In this document: piece by piece, positions 55,685 through 64,000 of the stretch | How positions within the stretch are numbered: the stretch's first letter is position 1 | Layout: each line of letters begins with the position of its first letter | Source: Zelopaecilomyces penicillatus | Lineage: Eukaryota; Ascomycota; Sordariomycetes; Hypocreales; Pseudodiploosporaceae | DNA: 64,000 nucleotides | Direction: 5' to 3' | Assembly (NCBI GenBank): GCA_005765155.1 | Contig: VCCP01000005.1 | Location: 1,488,001 to 1,552,000, forward strand | Made by a program: the position numbers and the translations under genes | Notes under the pieces: generated by a model | Database searches by the model: none | The model's input: only the letters and a program-made list of their open reading frames with translations | What the model was told of the DNA's origin: nothing

Positions 55685-58600
55685 GGCGAATGGGCTGGGA
55701 ATTCAAGTCTGATCGGCTCAGAGGAGGCAGTGATAAGTTGAGTAAGAATTGGGCGACAATGGTGAATGTTTGATGTCGAAGAGGTGGACACGACCGGGGA
55801 GCATTGGTGGGTTTTTGTATGAGGCCGAGCCATGCTACCGAACTGCGATTAATTAAAGTCCGCGGAAGAACTGGGCGTGTGCCCCTCAGCCAAGAGGAGG
55901 CACGACTATGGAGTACATCATGATGATGGTGGCAGCTTGTCATGGCAATTGGACACTTGTCCGCCGTCACAAGACGCGAAGGCTAACGCAAGTGTGGGGA
56001 GTGGAGGGGTAGGAAAGCGACTTGTGAGGCCGAAAGCTAAAACCGCCAGCATGAAGCCTTGCAGTATGAGAAGCGACTTGCGATAGTGCTCGTCGCCATG
56101 TTTGGCCGGTGACGGAGAGCTGGAGCTAGAGCTGGAGGTTGGAGCTGTGTCTAGCACTCAGAGCTGGACCTGTGGGGGTGGAGAAGTTGGGGTTGGAGCA
56201 TGCATGGGCCAGGTGTAGACTGACCCCAGATTGGTTACGAAGGCCCGGACTGGGCAATGATCGCCGGATCTAGCAAACTGGGGAACAAGCCCAACGGTTA
56301 TGGCGTTGAAAGGGGGAGGATGCGGCTGCTGCTTGACAGCTTTTGTCCTGCAGAAGAGCGTGGAAGTGGCATGATAACCTACGCCTTGCCACAACGCTGG
56401 TGATGATTGGGATAGGCGAGTGGTGTGTACAACGGACTCGTCGAGCTTGTGGTCTAAGTGGGGAGGGGGCATCACAGAGTGCATCGACTGAGCGCTTCGG
56501 GTTACCAACGACGGTTAGCCGGGGCGGGGCGTGGGGACATGGTTGGCGTCAGCCCTTGTTGGTTGCGACGTTGCCAACTTGCATTCATTGCCACCGGTGG
56601 TTTTACCTGATACAATATCTGTGGTCCGTACCAATGGAGTGGGCTTTATTGCTGTGTGTCTTGCATGTAGCTGAGTTGAGCCTTTCCCATCAGTCACGAG
56701 ACCCCAGCTCCCATTCTGGTGGTTTGCAAATTGTGTAATATGTAATAATATCAAATCAGGCTGGGGGGGAACAGCAGCAGCGGCAGTTTATAGTGCCGAT
56801 GAAAGCAAAACAAAAAGGATGAAGGATGTGTCTCGATGCTCTGCTTTCCCACCACCCCCCGGAGAAGATGTCCGGGGTTGTGATTCAAGGGTCCCAAACA
56901 TAGTACATTTGTACAAGTACGATCACATAATGCGGAGAAATAAGCAAGTTCTCGATTTAGCACGTCATGGATATGGGCGTTTTGCAAAGGCGTTTTTAGG
57001 GGCGGCAATTCTATCCCAAAGTCTTGACTCGGGGGGAGCAGCGTATGGCATGATGAAGAACTGGTGCCGATATCCATTGAAGCAACTCTACCCGCCGCCA
57101 CAAGCAACGACTAATAATCAAGAAGAACAGAGCGAGCAACCAACAACAACGAGACTGCCCCGTTTCCCAATGTGGGTAATGTAGTCAAGGGTCCGAGAAA
57201 CAAACATGTGCCGGGTCCGGGATGCGGGGCCATTGTTGTACATTGCTTCTTGGGGTAGGCAGGCTATCGCCGTCGCATGCCCGCTTACTTTACGTTGCAC
57301 CTATAAGGTGCAGTGCATGCAGACAAACCAATGTTCTATTCTCAAGCTGGAACAATTAAGCCCGAGCTCCGTAGTATGCTTCTGCTTTAATTCAACTAGT
57401 TGTGCTGAATGGGATGCCCACTACTCTGCATGCTTTCGGGCTCCACGAACACCCCTTTTTGGGTGTAAGAAACAACGGATAAAAATCGATAAAAAAACGG
57501 GCGGACACCGCTTAGAAACAAACGCCGAAGGCTTCGCCGAAAGCAAGGGCCCGGGAGGGATTGGTTGTGTGTGATAGGTGCCTTTTCTTTTTTGCGCATG
57601 GAGAGGAAGAGAAGAGAAGAGAGAGGGAGAGAGAAGGATATGCATACTAGCCATGCTGTAAGCAGATGTATCCCGGTATTGTTTCTTCCTTCTTTTTCTT
57701 CTTCTTACGTAGTGACTAGCCCAACATGTTTGGTATGTTGCTGAAGATTGTGCGGAAATCATAATTCTCGGGAGCCCAGGGTATGTAGATTGCAAGGGTG
57801 GGATAGAAACGGAACATGACAGTTTGTGGCGTGGCGATCTCCGGCGTGGGGGATGTGGGGATGCAGGGACTCAGAAACACGAGAGCAATGCTTTGTTATC
57901 AATTGGGTCTCTTTTTCTCTCAGTCTTTATGCATAGGTAGGTAGTCATCCAATGTCTCACATTTTTTGGGGGGCATATTATGGCATCCATTTGTTTCCCC
58001 TCTCTCTCTCTCGCATCTCATCTCATCTCATCTTATCAAAATGCGATTTAGGAAAATGCCTGGCAAAAGAATGACGGTGGAGCAAGACGGTGCGATGTGC
58101 TGAAATGTCTCACTTCTGTTGTACAGGTAGTGTTGGTGCGATAAGAAGATCAATAGATGCTGCGCAGATTGCGTGAGCTTGGATGAATTGCAAGATACAC
58201 AACGGCCGCATGGACTTGAAGAAAGATATAGCCAAAGTAAATTAGCTTGAGGCTGAAAAGGGTATGTTCTGCATGTAAGCTACGATTGTATTTGTGATAA
58301 CACAACCATTCATGTGATTGACTGTGCATGGTATCCTGACTTTGTGCAGCATTGCATACTAATGTTATGAAGGTCATTAATGTGAGAGTCCTAGATCTCG
58401 TCAATCTTGTATGACACAATTGCTTTGCGCATGAGCCTGCACACATGTAAAAGTGTCTATGATGTAGCAATATAAAGTCTGTAAACATTAAAAGTGCACA
58501 AATGTACATAAATATTCATTCGTCTAAAGAGCCCAGAATTGCCTCTATACTGAAAGCAGAATTGAGCATTACATCATTCCAGGCCTGTCCTTCAATTTAA

Positions 58601-59204
58601 TAATAAATGTCGCTGATACGTGTGTGATTGCCAGGAGTTACTATTCAACGAGGTGCATCATCATTGCCTCATCGTTACTAAACGCTTCTGGACCAGAGAG
58701 AGGCTTATAGTTAAAATGGTTGAAAATCTATGCTCTATGATATATACATCGGCTATTTCCTATAGTTTTTATTATCCAGTATCCAGTACCTATACACTAG
58801 CTTCTGTTTGTTAGTACCGGAATCAACAGTAACAGCAACAACTGACTTGGCTATATACTAATGTTCCATCCTTTCACAAGAACAATCTCGTTTACCATGC
58901 AAACTGTGTTTGGAATCCATCAAATTTTAAAGAACGAGTGCCAATACTCTGAGAGACATATATGCCGTAGAGTCTCATGGCGTATCATCAACAAAACCAA
59001 ATCGCTTTGCAACTTGCTCATTTACTTCCATGTATATCATTAACACACCCCATTATATGTTTTTCTGTATCCTATAACCGTCTTTGGCTGTTAAAATGAC
59101 ATATATACTCCACATCCATCTATGCATTAAACCGGATTGCTTTGACTTTGACAACCAAACTTCATATAAATACGGAGAGAGATTCATCAAGGTAAGCCCT
59201 ACGA
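55685..59204. other. Longest gene-free stretch, 3.5 kb
   Basis: SDR promoter at the left, then no intact gene. It has G-rich stretches near 56440-56540 and GA-rich simple sequence near 57597-57640. There are short open frames, of which a 33-codon minus-strand frame at 57817-57716 has the most coding-like content. The region 58150-59050 is AT-richer. No tRNA or rRNA was recognised. Confidence 0.45.
57716..57817 (-). CDS. Possible 33-residue small open frame
   Basis: A complete ATG-to-TAG frame (MFRFYPTLAIYIPWAPENYD and onward to NIPNMLG) with aromatic-rich, protein-like composition. The same frame stays open for about 25 codons upstream of the ATG, so it could also be the last exon of a spliced gene. 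No homologue is recognised and chance is quite possible. Confidence 0.2.
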   Translation of the reverse strand: MFRFYPTLAIYIPWAPENYDFRTIFSNIPNMLG

Positions 59205-59580
59205 TTAGGCCGTGCCGCAATAATCGCTTACGCCATGTCCACCGTCCTCGCAAAACGTGTTGGGGCAGCGTCGAACCCAGGTGATGGCACCGTTCTCACG
59301 GCATCGGAACAGTGAAAACCTAACGTTATCGGTGGACTCTGCTTGGCCTGCACGGAAAAGGGCCATGTGGATATCGTCTCGGTAGTTTCCTGTTATATAT
59401 AATTTAGAACAACATTGCTCACTTCTCCCCGGGAATGTTTATGATTAAAGGTCCTGTGCACTTACCGATTTGCATAAGGATTCGTCCGCAGTATGTCAGG
59501 CCGTTGGTGCAGTAGGCAGCCTCAACTGAGGCTGCGAGCACGGCCGCAGCAGCGGTGAAGGCAGTGGCGATCTTGACCAT
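59205..59580 (-). CDS. Small cysteine-rich secreted protein
   Basis: Exons 59580-59466 and 59389-59205 give 99 residues. A signal peptide (KIATAFTAAAAVLAASVEAA) is followed by a compact mature part of about 77 residues with six cysteines (AYCTNGLTYCGRILMQIG, LFRCRENG, VRRCPNTFCEDGGHG, SDYCGTA). The even cysteine number suggests three disulfides. The pattern resembles families of small secreted, effector-like proteins in hypocrealean fungi, with no known activity. It is isolated, with 3.5 kb free on one side and 2 kb on the other. Confidence 0.8.
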
Positions 59581-61586
59581 TTTGAATGATTGTTGTTACT
59601 TTGAAGATGTTGTTGTGTTGGGAGTTGTTGATAATATGTTTCTTGAGAGAGAAATGGTAGTTGGGTTTATATACACAACTGGATGCTTGTGCCTATTGGA
59701 GACACCAAGTTGAATTACACCGGCAAGTTCAAAAACGGGTTTCCCTGTAGGTGAATCTACTTGCCGAAGCATCATGAGTAGTTGCCCGTCTTGGAGACTC
59801 AAATATTTGGCTAACTAGGGCCCTTGGCAGCCGCGGTTAAGTCATGAGGCACCTCACGTAGACTCCCTTGACTCGGCAACTAATACAAGTCTAGCCTCAT
59901 CGACCACAATCTTCTCGCAATGGCCCATTCATTATAGCCTTGGTCCTGGAATCGCAGCTTTTTTGACAGCTTCACCATCTTCACAGCCCTTACTAGCCGC
60001 TTGTCTTGTCAAACAAGGGCTGTTCTCTTCAGCTTAGCCTGACAGCCAAGGGGTTAAAATGAATCGCAAGGGGGGGCGGCTTCCTGTACATCATCTCCCG
60101 CAGGGCGCAAGTTTTTTCAAGCCCGGAGGTCCTGGCCCGCGGCCCCACACAGTTCCCCCGGCAGACATGCCACATTCAATTAGACCCGGACGTGCCCCGT
60201 ACTTGATCCACCCCCGTTCTCGGCCTCACTGAATCACGGTGATCTCCAAAGCTTCACACTCAAGACACTAGATGACATAGGTAATTTAATATGATACCTG
60301 TCTTGTTTGAAGGTCTGTTCTACGTATGTACAGAGGTTGAGATTGGCAATGCCTCCCACGTGTATGATGTCTACTATGTCTACTAAAATTTGACAACTTT
60401 AATCCATAGGTAAATTAGTTTAATGATGGTGCCGGCCGTTTTCAGCGCCGTCGCGCCATGATTAGCCTTCCGGTCCGCGTCCGTTTTCGGATGGCTCGCT
60501 GTGCCTTTCCCGCGCCATGCCCGACGCCCTCTAAACACATCTTGCGCCATTCAGGGATATGAAAATGCGAACCAATTTGTAGGTATACCGTATACCGTGT
60601 ACCACTGGCCATCTCCATTTATTCTACCGATCTAATGTGGATAATTACCATCTGTTATGCTGTATCGGTAAAGTTGTTTTCGGTACTGCCGTAACATCGG
60701 CTGCTGTCAGGTCAAATGTGTTTCCCCGATTCAGACACCACAACGGTTCCATCTGGCATTTCCCCATACTCCATAATCTGCTTTGTCTCAGCTGACCGCC
60801 GTTTGATGTTTTAAATTTATCGTGTCAAATCTACTAGCACACTTATGGTGGAGTCTGTTGCTTCTCGACTTTAAAGAACCTCAACACACAGTCCCCATCA
60901 TATAAGCATCGTGTTGTATCAATGCTGTAAAGCAACCTGTAGTAATTTATTACATTCACTTATACCATTAAAGAATTCTTTGTGTGAACTTTATATGCAG
61001 CAATACATAGTATAGCAAGCTGTTCACACTCGTCTACGAAACTCTTCAATCTAGCTCAGTATATCGCACCGAGAATGCCCAGTTTACACATGAATCAACA
61101 AGTGCTGCGTCTCATGACGATCATTTAGGGCATCTGTTATTGGCGCCAAGTAACTCATACAACTATTAAGGTTCACTAGTTTTTGACCATAACGTCAACA
61201 TAGCTTCCCCTGAGTCGCGTTGCTAGTGTATTCTGATCAACATTGTGCGAGCTTTGACTTGGCCGGAAGAAAGCTCCTTAGCTCCAAGCAAACCAAGTAC
61301 AGCGACAGCGGCATTCCAAGTTCGCCTATCCATACAAGTACTCTATCAATCAATCTAATCGCGGTCAAGTCTTGTCCAATCCATCGGCGCGGTTCGGTCA
61401 TGCTGGGTGGGGATGAGAGGGGGGCCGTTCCATTCCCTGGCCCATCCCTGGTGGTGAAAGTTTTTTTTCCAATGTTCATACATCTCGAAACGTGGGCCAA
61501 ACTTGTACATTGTATGAACAGCAGTAACGAAATAAATTGTTTCTCCAACAAGACTTCGACATGATAATTATCAACCAACTTACACC
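59581..61586. other. Intergenic, 2 kb
   Basis: Promoter of the small secreted protein gene at the left and 3' flank of the transporter gene at the right. Composition alternates between GC-richer patches (60100-60240, 60430-60540) and AT-rich sequence. No gene is supported. Confidence 0.45.
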
Positions 61587-63527
61587 TTACGCGCCATCTA
61601 CCCACTGCATCACGGTAACACCTGTTGTATACACCATGGCAATCGAACCAACCACCATGAGAGCAATATCCAGCCCCTTTGCCCACGCTGTCTCCGCGCC
61701 TCCCTTGTAATGCAGATACGCTGGATATATGTACACCAGCGGGACACATGCGAAGCCTCCAATCAGGGCCACAAACTTGTCCAGGTCGCTGGCGCCAACC
61801 ATGCTGATACGCACACAGAGCACAAGGGTCGCCGTCCGGAGGCCGTTCTTCTGCCACTTGATTGCCGCGCTTCTTTTCCCTGTTGCCAGTTCCCCGAAGA
61901 TGGACGTCTCTAGGATACGTACTGCCGGGAACAATTGCACCGGCTCCCCAGCCAGCACCGCCATTGAGTACAAAAACTGCACACCGTTGACAATGGGCGA
62001 GTCCTGCGGGAAATTGGAGAAGATTTGGATCTTAGTGTTCTCGCCAAACGTGGCGTAGCACAGCGCGCCTACTGATGTGTAGATAACGGTAATGAGGAAC
62101 ATGACAAAGTAGAGCAAGCCACTGAAATGCTGTGGTTTCTTCATACTTGCTTGAATGGGTAGGATAAGACCGATGCCCTCAAATGTAAAAATGGCCGAAC
62201 CGAGGGTCAGCGGAAAGTCAGAGGGGTTGAACAGCCGGACACTACGGTCCATGCCGTTTTTGACGAGCATGCCAACGTCATAGTACCATATGTATGACAG
62301 TCCTATCAGGATGAAGACATCTGCAACCAAAGCAACGGGGCCGAGCTTGGAGATATTCCGAATCAAAGCCAATGGGATAAGGGGCAAAATCTGCAAGGCA
62401 ATGAGGGTGGGCACCCCGATATTCAGGTTGTTGCGTCCCCCGGTTACGGCGTCCAAGAACGCCCACAGGTTCTCTGCAGTAAAGATGATACCGGAACAAA
62501 CAAACCCAAGCTGGGAGAGCGCAATAGAAGCAAGAATCAAGCTACGAAAACGTGGGCCTACAATGGCCTCGCCAATCTCTCCGTAACCACCGCCATATCT
62601 CTTGCGACAGTCTAGGAGAAGCCTGAAGCAGAAGCAATTGATGAGAGATACCGAGATGAGAGCCAAAGAGGAAAAGAGGATACCGCCATTGCGGAAGGCT
62701 TTTGGGAGAAACAGGATTCCAGTACCGATAAAGGCTTTAAGCAGCGTGAAAAATGTCTTTAGGGTGCTGGCATCGCCCTCTCGGGCAAGTCGCTTGGAGC
62801 TTTTACGCTGAGCGAGAGTAGGGCGTCGAATGAGCGGACTGTGCTCGCTAGGCTGACCATCGTCACCTCGATCATCAATAGCAGATTCATCTTCCGAATC
62901 GTCTGTATCCTCCAGGTTTTCACCTGCAAAACTGCCATAGAGCTCTAAAAAGTCTACAAAGCTGTCGGCAACAATACGGGGACCGCTCTGTCGACGCTGT
63001 CGAGCCTGCCGCAAGATATGCTGCCTTCTAAAGCCACCGGGCTCACGCTGCTCCGGATAGCTAAGTTCATCGGCAAGATGGAGTCGAGGCGATGGTTGAT
63101 GTGAAAACGTATTCGACCGACGGACCGAATTGGCCCTGGCCTTGATCTTGAACATATCACGATGGATGTCACCTCCCTGCAGCTTCAGGGAGGACTCGAC
63201 AGTCTCTGCGTCTGGAGATGCGTCATTGTTGTTGAAGGGGGCGCCTGGTGTGACTGCAAGTTGTGATGCCGACGCGGACGCAGACGCGGTTACGGTTGCG
63301 GTTGCAGAATCGGAATCAGAGCCAGAAGCTGTAATGGATGGAGTTGGGATCTGGCTGGCCGATACAGAAGACGATGACGGCAAGGCATCGACAGGTACGG
63401 GTTCGGATGAGAGGCTGACTTCGGGGTCTGCTGAGAAGCCCTGGGGGAGGTGTCGTTCGAGAATCGCAGCTTGTCGCGTGTGCTGCGAGCTGTCTGGGCT
63501 CTCAGCCGAATCGTCAAAATCGGCCAT
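61587..63527 (-). CDS. AVT3: Vacuolar amino-acid transporter, Avt3/Avt4-like
   Basis: A single-exon frame of 646 residues from the first true ATG (MADFDDSAESPDSSQHTRQA). The N-terminal 240 residues are disordered and acidic, with Ser/Ala/Thr runs, as is usual for fungal Avt3-type proteins. The Aa_trans domain starts near residue 250 (STLKTFFTLLKAFIGTGILF) and contains about eleven membrane segments, including GSAIFTFEGIGLILPIQASM. Yeast Avt3/Avt4 export neutral amino acids from the vacuole; the substrate here is inferred from the family. The frame is open further upstream, but only to a non-ATG codon. Confidence 0.9.
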   Translation of the reverse strand: MADFDDSAESPDSSQHTRQAAILERHLPQGFSADPEVSLSSEPVPVDALPSSSSVSASQIPTPSITASGSDSDSATATVTASASASASQLAVTPGAPFNNNDASPDAETVESSLKLQGGDIHRDMFKIKARANSVRRSNTFSHQPSPRLHLADELSYPEQREPGGFRRQHILRQARQRRQSGPRIVADSFVDFLELYGSFAGENLEDTDDSEDESAIDDRGDDGQPSEHSPLIRRPTLAQRKSSKRLAREGDASTLKTFFTLLKAFIGTGILFLPKAFRNGGILFSSLALISVSLINCFCFRLLLDCRKRYGGGYGEIGEAIVGPRFRSLILASIALSQLGFVCSGIIFTAENLWAFLDAVTGGRNNLNIGVPTLIALQILPLIPLALIRNISKLGPVALVADVFILIGLSYIWYYDVGMLVKNGMDRSVRLFNPSDFPLTLGSAIFTFEGIGLILPIQASMKKPQHFSGLLYFVMFLITVIYTSVGALCYATFGENTKIQIFSNFPQDSPIVNGVQFLYSMAVLAGEPVQLFPAVRILETSIFGELATGKRSAAIKWQKNGLRTATLVLCVRISMVGASDLDKFVALIGGFACVPLVYIYPAYLHYKGGAETAWAKGLDIALMVVGSIAMVYTTGVTVMQWVDGA

Positions 63528-64000
63528 TGGGGCTAGAGCCGGCTCTAGGCGCGATGGGGTAGGTTTATGGCGGTGGGGGGGGCGGATAGTCAATTGCCTT
63601 TGCTGCCACGGGTAGAAATGATGCCCAAGTTGGTCGAAATCCAATGTTTGTCCGTTCTGATTGAAGGTTATGAGTGAATCATTGCAGCATGGGTGGTGGG
63701 AACAGCGTCAGAAAGGAATAAAAACTTGACAAGGTTTGCGGCCCGGCGAAGCGGGGGTGTTGAAGGAGGGAAGAAGAAGAAGGAGAATCGTCAGACCCGA
63801 ACTGTCGGCTTGCCGGAGAAGAGAAATCCAACAGGGCGTGGAGCCTTTCCGGAGCCGGCCTTGGAATCCTGGTAAGAAAAGCCTGGCTGGTGACGTTGTT
63901 CGTGTGGGTGGCCCAATTGGCGAACCAGCGGCGGTGGTGGCGCAGAGTTGTGGCGGGAATCCGACATCTAGGCCGAATGAGCTACCCTATAGTGCACTTG
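63528..64000. other. Upstream region of the transporter gene
   Basis: Leader and promoter of the transporter gene, running to the window edge. No other gene is supported. Confidence 0.5.

Noticed and set aside
55918..56157. 79-codon minus-strand frame with one hydrophobic segment
   Set aside because: One possible membrane segment in Ser/Pro-rich sequence is not enough; no homologue or gene structure was recognised.
63528..63644. N-terminal extension of the transporter frame
   Set aside because: It would need a non-ATG start; the first ATG is at 63527.
1..64000. CRISPR arrays, rRNA genes, complete transposons
   Set aside because: None was seen; the repeats present are microsatellites, short tandem repeats and one small AT-rich inverted repeat.

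Overview
The window is nuclear DNA of a filamentous ascomycete, most likely a Sordariomycete and probably Hypocreales. The grounds are many short GT-AG introns (mostly 50-110 nt), about 24 genes in 64 kb, and clearly fungal families: homoisocitrate dehydrogenase, yapsin-type protease, ADP1-type ABC transporter, DUF3176 and But2-type cell-surface proteins. The species is not identifiable by eye. All splice sites and joins were read by eye.

Layout. 0-9 kb: F-box protein, SET-domain protein, and a DUF3176 membrane protein whose reading frame is broken only by one TAG at a position expected to be tryptophan. 9-25 kb: mostly housekeeping genes: a secreted agmatinase-type ureohydrolase, PRP17, ERV14, methionine aminopeptidase 1, kynurenine 3-monooxygenase, mitoribosomal uS8m, and a large disordered Ser/Pro/Lys-rich protein. 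25-29 kb: a gene-poor, partly AT-rich stretch around a small secreted cystatin-like gene, a 27-G run and coding-like debris. 29-47 kb: LYS12, mitochondrial EF-G (MEF1), a yapsin-like protease, an aminotransferase, an ADP1-like ABC transporter, and the head-to-head pair PET123/NOG2. 47-64 kb: sparser, with a But2-type secreted protein, a hypothetical gene with a second in-frame TAG, a probably N-myristoylated protein, a short-chain dehydrogenase, a small cysteine-rich secreted protein, and a vacuolar amino-acid transporter.

The genes do not form one pathway. Themes are mitochondrial translation (MEF1, uS8m, mS26), RNA and ribosome assembly (PRP17, NOG2), amino-acid metabolism (KMO, LYS12, AVT3-like, aminotransferase, ureohydrolase) and the secreted or surface proteome (cystatin-like, yapsin, But2, small Cys-rich protein).

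Points worth following up: two otherwise intact genes each carry a single in-frame UAG followed by GG, the context known from stage-specific A-to-I mRNA editing in Fusarium and Neurospora; a type-2-cystatin-like secreted protein in a fungus; and an unusually long, foldable NOG2 intron, the intron that hosts an H/ACA snoRNA (snR191) in yeast.
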